Part shown: positions 36,314-45,094 of the stretch, piece by piece | Position numbering within the stretch: the stretch's first letter is position 1 | Layout: each line of letters begins with the position of its first letter | Assembly: GCF_003957255.1 (NCBI RefSeq) | Contig: NZ_QDIE01000001.1 | Coordinates: 83,396-147,395, forward strand | From: Actinotignum sanguinis | Lineage (GTDB): Bacteria; Actinomycetota; Actinomycetes; Actinomycetales; Actinomycetaceae | DNA: 64,000 bases | Direction: 5' to 3' | Program-made: the position numbers and the translations under genes | The notes under the pieces: model-generated | What the model saw: the letters and a program-made list of their open reading frames with translations, nothing else | Databases searched by the model: none | What the model was told of the DNA's origin: nothing

Positions 36314-37819
36314 GTGGATCCGATCACCCTTGCGCGATGGCAGTTCGGTATTACAACCGTCTACCACTGGCTTCAGGTGCCCCTGACCATTGGCCTGTCT
36401 GTCATCGTGGCGTATATGCAAACTAAGGCCCGCAAAACGGGCGATCCGAAGTGGCAGCGGATCACCGATTTCTTCGGCAAGATCCTGCTCATCAACTTCG
36501 CGCTCGGCGTTGCCACCGGTATCGTGCAGGAATTCCAGTTCGGCTTGAACTGGTCGGAGTACTCGCGTTTCGTCGGTGACATCTTCGGTGCCCCGCTCGC
36601 GTTCGAGGCCCTCCTGGCGTTCTTCCTGGAATCCACGTTCCTTGGATTGTGGATCTTCGGCAAGGGCCGTCTCTCCCCCAAGATGCACAACCTGACCATC
36701 TGGCTCTTCTCCATGGGTACCGTGATTTCCGCGGCGTGGATTTTGGCGGCCAACTCCTTCATGCAAGATCCGCACGGCGCGGTCTTCAACCCGGAAACCG
36801 GGCGCGCGGAGCTAGACGGTATGGCAGGATTCCTTGGCCTCTTCGCCAATACCACCTGGGTGCTCACCTTCCTCCACACCTTAGGCGCTGCGTTTACGCT
36901 GGCCGGCGTACTGGTGGCCGGCTTCGCTTTCTGGTGGATGGCACGCTCTATTCGCCTCTCCGGCAACGAAGTCGAAGCGCGCGAATACTGGAAACCCACC
37001 GCCAAGCTCGGCCTCAAGGTCACCCTGGTCGCCGCGATTATTGCCGCCCTGTCCGGTCACTACATGGGTCAGCACCTCGGCGTCATCCAGCCCCCCAAGG
37101 CCGCGGCCATGATGGGCGTGTGCCAGGGCGAAGAAAACGCCAAGCTTTCCCTTGTTATGTGGGGTAATAGCTGCGAGGATGCCACCTCGATCTACGTTCC
37201 GATTCCCGGCCTGGAATCCTTCATGATGACCAACCACTGGTCTGGTCCTGATTCGCGCCTGGAATCCATTAGCGAAGCCAATGAGCGCGTGCGTGACCGC
37301 ATCCACCAGATGGAGAACGTCAACGCGGAGCTCGTGGAGAAGTTCGATACCGCTTTCGAAAACCAGCAGGTCACTCCGAACGTTCTGGCCTCCTACTACT
37401 CCTTCCGCGTCATGGTGGGAGTGGGGATGCTGGATCTCCTCATCGCGGTCCTCGGACTGTGGGTGCTGCGCGGGGATCGCATTATGCGCTCGGAACGCTG
37501 GGGCAAGTTCTGGCTGTGGATGATCCCGCTGCAATTCGTGGCGAATTCCGCGGGCTGGATCCTCACCGAAATCGGGCGCCAGCCGTGGATCGTTTACCCG
37601 ACTCAAATTGATGGCGTCCTGCTCATGACGGACCTGGGTGTTTCCCATTCCGTCAACGGTGGCAGCGTCGCCTTCTCGCTGACCATCTTCACGGTGCTCT
37701 ACTCGGCACTCGGCGTGGTGTGGATCTGGCTTCTGGGCCGCTACCTGCGCGAGGGTATCAATACCCATAAGAAGGTCGTCGAATACGATGCGAAATCTAC
37801 CCCGAATTTCGTTTACTAG
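36314..37819 (+). CDS. cydA: Cytochrome bd ubiquinol/menaquinol oxidase subunit I
   Basis: 501 aa. This is the catalytic subunit of the high-affinity bd oxidase, nine membrane helices. Haem ligands are visible: H18 in TTVYHWLQVP (haem b595; H19 in E. coli), the His of FLHTLGAAF (H186) and the Met of FRVMVGVGML (M393) for b558. The conserved Glu residues lie in FEALLAFFLES, and GRQPWIVY is present. The Q loop is of the short type usual in actinobacteria. The GTG start is chosen because GAAAGG lies 7 nt upstream and MDPITLARWQFG is the family N-terminus. It is first of cydAB, 9 nt before cydB. Confidence 0.97.
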   Translation: MDPITLARWQFGITTVYHWLQVPLTIGLSVIVAYMQTKARKTGDPKWQRITDFFGKILLINFALGVATGIVQEFQFGLNWSEYSRFVGDIFGAPLAFEALLAFFLESTFLGLWIFGKGRLSPKMHNLTIWLFSMGTVISAAWILAANSFMQDPHGAVFNPETGRAELDGMAGFLGLFANTTWVLTFLHTLGAAFTLAGVLVAGFAFWWMARSIRLSGNEVEAREYWKPTAKLGLKVTLVAAIIAALSGHYMGQHLGVIQPPKAAAMMGVCQGEENAKLSLVMWGNSCEDATSIYVPIPGLESFMMTNHWSGPDSRLESISEANERVRDRIHQMENVNAELVEKFDTAFENQQVTPNVLASYYSFRVMVGVGMLDLLIAVLGLWVLRGDRIMRSERWGKFWLWMIPLQFVANSAGWILTEIGRQPWIVYPTQIDGVLLMTDLGVSHSVNGGSVAFSLTIFTVLYSALGVVWIWLLGRYLREGINTHKKVVEYDAKSTPNFVY

Positions 37820-37828
37820 GAGGACCTC

Positions 37829-38956
37829 ATGGAACAAACATTTTTGATGACTCTGTGGTTCATCCTCGTAGCGGTCCTGTGGATTGGTTTCCTGGCCCTG
37901 GAGGGCTTCGGCTACGGCGTTGGGATGTTCCTCAAAACCTTTGCGCGTAACGAACGCGAACGTCGCGCCATGATCAATTCGATCGGCCCCCACTGGTACG
38001 GCAACGAAGTGTGGCTGCTCACCGCGGGTGGTGCTACTTTCGCGGCGTTCCCAGAATGGTACGCCACCATGTTCTCGGGCATGTACATCGCCCTCGTCCT
38101 CGTGCTCGTCTGCCTTATTATCCGCATCTGCGCCCTCGAATGGCGCAAGATGATCCGCACCGAGCGCTGGCGTAATACCTGGGACACCCTGCACTGCATC
38201 GTGTCGTGGATCGTATCGATCCTCTTCGGGGTGGCTTTCGCCAACCTCGTGGCCGGGATGAAAATCGAAGTGGGCAACTACTCCTCCGGTGAGTTCGTGG
38301 CCGTGGCGCCCGATGCGGTGACGTGGGAAGCCCTCGCGGATAACCACCATTACCTGACCGGCGGGTTCTTCTCGCTGCTCACGCCTTTCACCGTCCTGGG
38401 CGGGTTGGTCACCCTCTCGCTCTTCTTCAGCCACGGCGCGCTGTGGCTCTCGATTAAGACGGCCGGTGAACTCCAGCTGCGTTCCATTAACTTGGCGAAG
38501 CGCACCACCGTGATCTCCACCGCGATTACCGCGGTTTGGGCTCTGTGGGCCTACTTCGTGTACAGCTCGCAAGTCCTGGCGATTATCCCGCTGGCTATCT
38601 GCGCGGTGCTCCTTATCGCCACCGTGGCAGCCACGTGGGCTAACCGGGAGATTCTCGCCTTCGGGCTGCACTTCGCGGCCATTGCCGCGGCGGTGTCCAC
38701 CATCTTTGCGATGATGGTTCCCTATGTCATGAAATCGTCGATCAACGAGGCTTACTCCCTCACGATCGCGCAGGCCTCGGCTACCGCGCCAACGCAAACC
38801 ATCATGACCATCGCGGCACTTATTTTCGTTCCGATCGTCCTCGGTTACACGGTGTGGGCATACTCCGTGTTCCGCAAGCGCATTGACGCCGGGCAAATTC
38901 CCGAGGAACCCGTGGGATTGGAACCGAAGAAGATCCGCGAGTTCGAGATTCGCTAA
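37829..38956 (+). CDS. cydB: Cytochrome bd oxidase subunit II
   Basis: 375 aa. It is the second integral-membrane subunit. The first helix leads into WIGFLALEGFGYGVGMF, and NEVWLLTAGGATFAAFPEWYATMFSG follows. Several further helices and the C-terminal AYSVFRKRI tail complete the fold. The ATG has AGGAGG just upstream, 9 nt after cydA, so they form one operon. A strong hairpin follows at 38973-39007. Confidence 0.97.
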   Translation: MEQTFLMTLWFILVAVLWIGFLALEGFGYGVGMFLKTFARNERERRAMINSIGPHWYGNEVWLLTAGGATFAAFPEWYATMFSGMYIALVLVLVCLIIRICALEWRKMIRTERWRNTWDTLHCIVSWIVSILFGVAFANLVAGMKIEVGNYSSGEFVAVAPDAVTWEALADNHHYLTGGFFSLLTPFTVLGGLVTLSLFFSHGALWLSIKTAGELQLRSINLAKRTTVISTAITAVWALWAYFVYSSQVLAIIPLAICAVLLIATVAATWANREILAFGLHFAAIAAAVSTIFAMMVPYVMKSSINEAYSLTIAQASATAPTQTIMTIAALIFVPIVLGYTVWAYSVFRKRIDAGQIPEEPVGLEPKKIREFEIR

Positions 38957-38972
38957 GTAGCACGTGAGATCA

Positions 38973-39007
38973 GGAGGCCGCGCGCACGCACCGTGCGCGC
39001 GGCCTCC
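38973..39007 (+). terminator. Terminator or attenuator between cydB and cydD
   Basis: A perfect 16-bp GC-rich stem (38973-38988 and 38992-39007) with a 3-nt loop, followed by CTCAT rather than a U-tract. It lies 16 nt beyond the cydB stop and about 150 nt before cydD. It probably lets cydAB be expressed above cydDC, or separates two transcripts. Confidence 0.75.
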
Positions 39008-39159
39008 CTCATACGGCAGCCTCCCATCCGCGCTCTCGGATCCTGGGGCCCTGAAGTATTACGTGACTCCACTACGGGGTGGTGGTACGCGGTTAAACGC
39101 GGTGCTCCCGTGTCATACTCAGGGACGGGCTACCATGACAGCAATGTGCAAGGAGAAGA

Positions 39160-40920
39160 ATGAAGCCCGTTGATTCTCGACTTATGAGATTCGCGCCCAC
39201 GGCGCGCCGCTACGTTGCCTTGCTCGGTGGTGTTGGTTTTCTGGAAACAGCCCTCGTGCTAGCGCAATGTTTCTTTATTGCCGCCTCCGTTGCGCCGGTC
39301 GCAGACGGCGATCTCACCTTCCGTGACATCGGCTGGCCGGTATTCGGGGTCGCAGCGGCCTTTACTGCCCGCAGCGTTCTTATCTATATTCGCGAGTCCT
39401 ACGGCCACCGCGCCGCGCTGCGCACCATCGCTAATCTGCGCGCCCGGGTGCTACGCCGGGCCGGCGACCTGGGTGATCGCTGGCTCGCCGCAGGGAACAC
39501 CTCCACCACGGTCACCCTGGTCACCTCCGGGCTGGATGACTTGGAACCCTATTTCGTCAAATTCCTCCCCCAGCTCATTCTCACCTGCACCGTTACCCCT
39601 TTCGCACTCGTTGTTATCCTTTTCCTCGATTGGGTGAGTGCTATTGCCATCGTGGCCTGTATCCCGCTCATCCCTATTTTCATGATCCTTATCGGGCGGA
39701 TGACCCAGGCATTCTCCAATGAGCGGCTCGCCTCCATGCAGCGCCTGGGCCAGCAGCTCCTCGACCTTTTGGGCGGTTTGAGCACCCTCAAAGCACTCGG
39801 GCGCGAAGAAGGCCCGGCCCGCCGCGTCAAGCACCTCGGGGATGACTACGCCAAGAAAACACTCCAAACCCTGTACATCGCTTTCCTCTCCGGCGCGGTG
39901 CTGGAATTCCTCGCCACGCTATCCACCGCCCTCGTCGCGGTCGAGGTGGGCCTGCGCATGGTGGCCGGAAATGTCTCCCTTTTCACCGGCTTGACGATTA
40001 TTATGCTGACCCCGGAAGTGTTCAAACCCCTACGGGAAGTGGGCACCCAATTCCACGCCTCCTCCAACGGGGTGGCCGCCTCCGCCCAGGTCTTTGACCT
40101 GCTTGAGCAGCCCCTCCCGGTGGAAGATGGCACGGTTGAGTGCCCTGATCTGGCCAGCTCCCCTATCGCGATCCGCGATCTCTCGGTTCTTGCGCCGGGC
40201 CGCGATACCATCGCGCCCGCGCAGCTGAACGCGGAGATTCTTCCCGGGCGCGTCACGGCATTGCGGGGGGCCTCCGGTTCGGGAAAAACGACGACGGCGA
40301 ATGTGCTCCTCCGCTTTATTACCCCCGATAGCGGAACCGTGCATATCGGCACCACCCCGCTCGAAAATATCCGCCAAGAAAGCTTGTGGAAGCAGGTGTC
40401 CTGGGTTTCCCAACGCCCGGTGATCGTGCCGGGAACCGTGGCGGAAAATATTGGGGTTGCCCCGGGTCCAGCCCTGGAACGGGCCGCGGCCCTCGCCGGT
40501 TTTGACGAAGTCATCGCAGAACTTCCCGAAGGCTGGAATACCTTTATCGGTCAGGGTGGCGTGGGCCTCTCCGTGGGTCAGCGGCAGCGCCTTGCCCTCA
40601 CTCGCGCCCTGGTTTCCGAGCGCCCCCTCGTGCTCCTCGACGAGCCTTCCGCGCACCTGGATGCGCGCAGCGAACGGCGCGTCGTCGAATCCGTTGCGCA
40701 TCTACGGGCGCAGGGACGCACCGTTATCGTTATCGCGCACCGCACCGCGCTCCTCGAGCTGGCCGATGCGGTTATTGATGTCGTATCGACGACGGCGCAG
40801 CCAGCTGCCGCATCTTCCGGCAGCGCGCGGTCGGTCCCGGAGCCCGCCGCCACTCCATCGGCGCCCGCACCTTCCGTCCCCGCACCCGCCAACTCCCAGA
40901 CAACCGAGGTGACCAAGTGA
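39160..40920 (+). CDS. cydD: Heterodimeric ABC exporter subunit CydD
   Basis: 586 aa. CydDC is a type IV ABC exporter required for assembly of bd oxidase (a haem and thiol-linked function). Six membrane helices occupy residues 20-310. The nucleotide-binding domain has Walker A GASGSGKTT, Q-loop SWVSQRP, signature LSVGQRQRLALTRAL and Walker B LVLLDEPSAHLD. A Ser/Pro/Ala-rich tail of about 40 residues follows the domain. The ATG has AAGGAGAAG upstream. The stop overlaps the cydC start (GTGA). Confidence 0.93.
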   Translation: MKPVDSRLMRFAPTARRYVALLGGVGFLETALVLAQCFFIAASVAPVADGDLTFRDIGWPVFGVAAAFTARSVLIYIRESYGHRAALRTIANLRARVLRRAGDLGDRWLAAGNTSTTVTLVTSGLDDLEPYFVKFLPQLILTCTVTPFALVVILFLDWVSAIAIVACIPLIPIFMILIGRMTQAFSNERLASMQRLGQQLLDLLGGLSTLKALGREEGPARRVKHLGDDYAKKTLQTLYIAFLSGAVLEFLATLSTALVAVEVGLRMVAGNVSLFTGLTIIMLTPEVFKPLREVGTQFHASSNGVAASAQVFDLLEQPLPVEDGTVECPDLASSPIAIRDLSVLAPGRDTIAPAQLNAEILPGRVTALRGASGSGKTTTANVLLRFITPDSGTVHIGTTPLENIRQESLWKQVSWVSQRPVIVPGTVAENIGVAPGPALERAAALAGFDEVIAELPEGWNTFIGQGGVGLSVGQRQRLALTRALVSERPLVLLDEPSAHLDARSERRVVESVAHLRAQGRTVIVIAHRTALLELADAVIDVVSTTAQPAAASSGSARSVPEPAATPSAPAPSVPAPANSQTTEVTK

Positions 40921-42677
40921 GTACTTTCCCTCAAGATGAACGCCGTGCTCTCCTCCGTGCCTTGCGCCTCCTGCGCGTGGATAAGGGCGGATTCTGGGGT
41001 TCCGTTGCGGCGGGTGCTGCCGGACTGAGCAGTTCGGTGGCCCTGGCAGCTGTCTCCGCCTGGCTTATTACCCGGGCTTCCCAAATGCCGCCGGTCCTCG
41101 CCCTCGGCGTGGCCACCACCTCGGTGCGTTTCTTCGGGGTATCCAAAGCACTGCTGCGCTACGTCAATCGAATTTTCTCGCACCGGGTCACCCTCTACGG
41201 GATGTCTAATTTGCGTACCGCCGTCTACGCGACGCTGGCTGATTCCCCTACCGACGTGGTCACCTCGGTGCGCCGCGGTGACTTGCTCGCCCGCACCGGC
41301 CGCGATGTCGATTCGGTCGGTGACGTCGTCGTTAAAGCGGTCCAGCCCGGAGCTGTTGCCGGTATTGTCTGCCTCGTTTCCTGCCTCATCGTGGGGATTC
41401 TATGCCCACCCATCGGCCTGCTGCTGGCCGGCTGCCTTCTTATTTCTGGGATTCTTGCGCCCTATCTGGCCATGCGCGGGGGGCGTATCGCCGAAGAAGC
41501 GCAGGTGCGTGACGAAACCGAGATTTCCGCAACCGCGCTGACCATGCTTGATTCGGCCGCTGAGCTGCGGGTAGCCGGGCGAGTGGACGCCATGGAAGAG
41601 GTGCAGGAAGCCACCGAACAGCGGATCTTCCGGCACCGTGATGCCGCGGCCCGCCCCCAGGCTCTCGCTATCGCCCTGGATACCCTTGCTATGGGTATTG
41701 CCGTGGTGGGTGCGATTCTTATCGGGAGTCGGGCCCTGGATGCCGGCACGCTTTCCGCCACCGCGCTGGCGGTCTGCGTCCTCACCCCGCTCGCCGCTTT
41801 TGAAGCCACTCAAGGGCTGGGAGAGGCAGCCATCCAACTGGTACGTTCCGCCAAGGCTGCCCAGCGTATCCTCGAGCTCCTCGACCGCGCCCAGCGCAGT
41901 GAGGAACCGGAAGCCCTAGCACCGCGGCACGAGCGTGGCTTGCATGCTACCGACCTCATTATTGGGTGGCCGGGTGGGCCGGACGTGGCCAGGCCTTTTG
42001 AGCTGCACGTAGAACGCGGCTCCTCCGTTGCCATCGTGGGACATTCGGGGATTGGGAAATCCACCCTGCTTTATACCCTGGCGGGAATGCTGCGCCCGCA
42101 TGCCGGCTCGGTCCGCCTGGACGGGCACGAAGTCTCCACCCTGGATCGGCGCACCGTCTCCCGCACTCTCACCCTCACGGCGGAGGACGCCCACGTTTTT
42201 GAAACCACCGTGCTGGAGAACCTGCGGGTGGCGCGCCCCTCGGTCACCGAAAGAGAGGCCGTGGAACTGCTGGTACGCGCGGGCCTGGGCACCTGGCTCA
42301 CCCAGCTCCCGCGCGGGGTTCATACTCTGCTGGGAGAGGATGCCGCCACGATCTCGGGTGGAGAACGACGGCGCCTGCTCCTTGCCCGGGCGCTAGCCTC
42401 CGATGCGGAATTCCTGCTCCTGGATGAACCCGGCGAGCACCTCGACCCGGAAACCGCCGATGAGCTTATCCGCGATTTGCTTCGGGCCGGTAAGAATAGC
42501 GCCGATCCGCGTACTATTATCTTGGTGACGCACCGGCTCACGCCCCTTGATGCCGCCGACGAGGTTATTGTGATAACCCGTGCCGACGGTGGTATCGCCC
42601 ACGTGAGCGCGCGCGGCACCCACGAGGAGCTCACCGAAAGGCTCGCCTCGTACGCATGGGCGGCGAAACAGGAATAA
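40917..42677 (+). CDS. cydC: Heterodimeric ABC exporter subunit CydC
   Basis: 586 aa, the partner of CydD. The membrane domain covers residues 20-310 (WLITRASQMPPVLALGVATTSVRFFG). The ATPase has Walker A GHSGIGKST, signature ISGGERRRLLLARAL and Walker B FLLLDEPGEHLDPE, so both subunits keep plausible ATP sites. The GTG start overlaps the cydD stop by 4 nt. Only 2 nt separate its stop from the kinase start, so the sensor gene is part of the cydDC transcript. Confidence 0.93.
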   Translation: MSTFPQDERRALLRALRLLRVDKGGFWGSVAAGAAGLSSSVALAAVSAWLITRASQMPPVLALGVATTSVRFFGVSKALLRYVNRIFSHRVTLYGMSNLRTAVYATLADSPTDVVTSVRRGDLLARTGRDVDSVGDVVVKAVQPGAVAGIVCLVSCLIVGILCPPIGLLLAGCLLISGILAPYLAMRGGRIAEEAQVRDETEISATALTMLDSAAELRVAGRVDAMEEVQEATEQRIFRHRDAAARPQALAIALDTLAMGIAVVGAILIGSRALDAGTLSATALAVCVLTPLAAFEATQGLGEAAIQLVRSAKAAQRILELLDRAQRSEEPEALAPRHERGLHATDLIIGWPGGPDVARPFELHVERGSSVAIVGHSGIGKSTLLYTLAGMLRPHAGSVRLDGHEVSTLDRRTVSRTLTLTAEDAHVFETTVLENLRVARPSVTEREAVELLVRAGLGTWLTQLPRGVHTLLGEDAATISGGERRRLLLARALASDAEFLLLDEPGEHLDPETADELIRDLLRAGKNSADPRTIILVTHRLTPLDAADEVIVITRADGGIAHVSARGTHEELTERLASYAWAAKQE

Positions 42678-42679
42678 GG

Positions 42680-44368
42680 ATGCTGGATACCACAACGGTT
42701 ATTTTCAATGCGCTCGCGTTGACCGCGCGCCTGGATCGCACCCAGGTGCTCGAAAATTTGGCCGGCGCCGGATTGAAATTAACCGGGGCGTCTAGCGCCG
42801 CCGTTCTCATGTTCAATTCGGCGGAAAAGGTGACAAGCATCGTCACCCTGGGCCAGCCGCTCCCCGCAGCTGCCAGCCTCACCCCCACCAGCCTGGATCG
42901 CGATCTTGAATCCCTGGGCACCGAAGATACCATCATGTGGGATCGTGCCGAGGCAGTCAGTGCCGTGCATGATGCAAGCGGCATCACCCCGGAACCTGCC
43001 GCGGGAAGCACTCCCCTGACCGCTGCCAGCCACCGGGATGGACTCTACGGCCCGGGTATCACAAATTTCCTCACCTCACGCCTCATGACCGGGAATCGGG
43101 TGCTCGCCCGAGTCATCTTCTTCAATAAACCCGGTTCTTTTAGCGAAGCAGATATCAACCTCATCGCGCTTTTGGCGCGTGCCGCGACCATCGCCGTCGA
43201 AAATGCACGCCTGTACGAGGAATCGAATTCCCGTGCGCAATGGCTCTCCGCCTCGCGGCGCATCACTATTGCGCTGCTGCAAGGAAGTGACGAAGAGGAA
43301 GCGCTCCAGCTCATCGCCACCGAAATGCGGCGGGTTGCGAATGCCGATCTGGCCCTTATTATTCTCCCCTCGGTGGCAGATACCTGGGCCTGTGAATTTG
43401 TGGCGGGCGAGGTCGGGCAGGACCTGGTAGGCACCACGTTCGGGCGGGATTCCCGGGCGCGGGCGGTGGCCCAAAGCGGGCTCGGCCGCATTATTGATAC
43501 AAGCACTGCGCCACCTTCCCCCAATAATCCACTCGGCCGTTTCGGCCCGCTTCTTTACGCGCCGATGGCCGGCGGGGATACCGCGCGCGGCGTTATCATT
43601 CTGGCTCGGGTGCGCGGGCGAGCAGAATTCGACATGGTCGATTTGACGATGGCGGAAAGCGTGGCGAATCAAGCAGCCCTCGCTCTGGAGCTGGCCGACG
43701 CGCGCTACGTACAAGCCCAATCTGCGCAGCTGGAAGAACGCTCCCGCATTTCGCGCGATCTGCACGATTTCGCGATCCAGCAGCTCTTCGCTTCCGGGAT
43801 GCGCCTGTCCGCGCTACGTGATGATCTGGCAACCGAGGATGCGGTGGCCGATAACGTGCTCGACACCCTCGATAACGCCATCGAATCTATTGACGAATCC
43901 GTGGCGCAGATCCGCCAGATTATTTACTCGCTGCGCGGCCCGGATACCTCGGTTCCGGTGGTTTCACGCCTGCGCCGTGAAGTTAGCTCCGTGACGGCGC
44001 AGCTCGGTTTCACCCCGAGCCTACGTATTAGCGTGCGCGGCGAAGATATTGATAGCGGTACCCACACCGAAATTGATGATGCTATCGGCTCTGATATTAG
44101 CGACGACGTTATCGCCGTGGTGCGCGAATGCCTCTCCAATGCGGTGCGCCACGCCCACGCCCATACCATCACCGTCACGGTTACCGTTACCGAGCGCGAT
44201 ATTAGCGTGGAAGTTGCCGATGATGGCGTGGGCATTGGTGAATTGAGCCGGCGGTCAGGCCTTTCTAATCTTGCGGCTCGGGCCCGGCGCCACCACGGTA
44301 CTTTCTCCATTGCACCGGGCAGTCAGAGCGGTACGGTGGTGCGCTGGCGGGCCCTCATCGACGGCTAG
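42680..44368 (+). CDS. DevS/DosT-like two-GAF sensor histidine kinase
   Basis: 562 aa, cytoplasmic, no membrane helix. GAF-A lies at about residues 17-177 and GAF-B at 197-340. The HisKA_3 dimerisation helix has the phospho-acceptor H362 in SRDLHDFAIQQLF. The HATPase domain has N487 in ECLSNAVRHAH and the G1 box VADDGVGIG. The link after GAF-A (ATIAVENARLYEESNSRAQWL) closely resembles mycobacterial DevS/DosT. In those, a His in an HHPP-type stretch ahead of the final GAF-A strands holds haem. Here the matching place reads YGPG, so haem binding is uncertain. The ATG follows cydC by 2 nt, with AGGA upstream. It probably signals to the convergent regulator at 44401. Confidence 0.88.
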   Translation: MLDTTTVIFNALALTARLDRTQVLENLAGAGLKLTGASSAAVLMFNSAEKVTSIVTLGQPLPAAASLTPTSLDRDLESLGTEDTIMWDRAEAVSAVHDASGITPEPAAGSTPLTAASHRDGLYGPGITNFLTSRLMTGNRVLARVIFFNKPGSFSEADINLIALLARAATIAVENARLYEESNSRAQWLSASRRITIALLQGSDEEEALQLIATEMRRVANADLALIILPSVADTWACEFVAGEVGQDLVGTTFGRDSRARAVAQSGLGRIIDTSTAPPSPNNPLGRFGPLLYAPMAGGDTARGVIILARVRGRAEFDMVDLTMAESVANQAALALELADARYVQAQSAQLEERSRISRDLHDFAIQQLFASGMRLSALRDDLATEDAVADNVLDTLDNAIESIDESVAQIRQIIYSLRGPDTSVPVVSRLRREVSSVTAQLGFTPSLRISVRGEDIDSGTHTEIDDAIGSDISDDVIAVVRECLSNAVRHAHAHTITVTVTVTERDISVEVADDGVGIGELSRRSGLSNLAARARRHHGTFSIAPGSQSGTVVRWRALIDG

Positions 44369-44400
44369 GCGGGTGCCTGACTCATCGGGTAAAGGTGTGC

Positions 44401-45039
44401 CTACTGGTTGCGCCACCCGGTGGCGCGCTGGCCGGCCACCCACGCGGCAACCTGGGTGCGCCGCTGCAGACCCATCTTGGACAGCAACGAGGTGATGTGG
44501 TTCTTCACCGTCTTTTCCGCAACCCCGAGCTGCTCACCGATTTCCCGATTGGACAGCCCATCCCCGATCAACTCAAGAACATTGCGTTCCGAGGGGGTGA
44601 GATCCGCGGTGGGATCATCGTGATCAGCGCGCCGCCGTGAGACCGTGCGCTCATCAAGAAGAACACGTCCTTCGGCCACTGCCTTGATATTGTCCGAAAT
44701 TTCCGCCCCGCGCACCGACTTCAAGAGGTAAGCTTTCGCGCCGGCATTGAGGGATTCGGAAAGTGCGTCGTCGTCATCAAAGGAGGTGAGGACGATGCAC
44801 TTGGTATCCGGGCTGACCTCCTGGAACTGATTAATAATATCGATTCCGGTGCCGTCCGGAAGCCGCAGGTCTACCAGCGCAACATCAGGGAGCACCAGAC
44901 CGCCGCGCCGCACCGCTTCTTCTACGCATCCGGCTTCGGCAACCACCTCGAGGCCCTCAGAACGGTCAACCACCTCAATGATTCCCCGCCGTACCACTTC
45001 ATGATCATCAATAATCATGACGCGAATATTTTGTGCCAC
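44401..45039 (-). CDS. NarL/DevR-type response regulator
   Basis: 212 aa. The receiver domain (residues 1-120) has acidic D11/D12, phospho-acceptor D57 in ALVDLRLPDG, the switch Thr in VLTSF and the Lys in YLLKS. The LuxR-type helix-turn-helix lies at about 147-205 (LTPSERNVLELIGDGLSNREI). The recognition helix contains AEKTVKN; in M. tuberculosis DevR the corresponding Lys179, Lys182 and Asn183 contact the GGGAC half-site. The GTG at 45039 is chosen for AGGAGG 8 nt upstream; a longer frame starts 11 codons earlier. It is tail-to-tail with the sensor kinase, 32 bp apart. Predicted target: the boxes upstream of cydA. Confidence 0.9.
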   Translation of the reverse strand: MAQNIRVMIIDDHEVVRRGIIEVVDRSEGLEVVAEAGCVEEAVRRGGLVLPDVALVDLRLPDGTGIDIINQFQEVSPDTKCIVLTSFDDDDALSESLNAGAKAYLLKSVRGAEISDNIKAVAEGRVLLDERTVSRRRADHDDPTADLTPSERNVLELIGDGLSNREIGEQLGVAEKTVKNHITSLLSKMGLQRRTQVAAWVAGQRATGWRNQ

Positions 45040-45094
45040 GCGCCGGCCCTCCTTTGTTTGCATCGCCATCATCGGTCAATAATCCGCCCTTATT

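Noticed and set aside
36881..38896. Very long open frame (about 670 codons) antisense to cydA/cydB
   Set aside because: It mirrors the codon bias of the real genes, is rich in His/Arg/Glu/Gly in a shadow-like pattern and contains no domain; CydA and CydB on the other strand are unmistakable.
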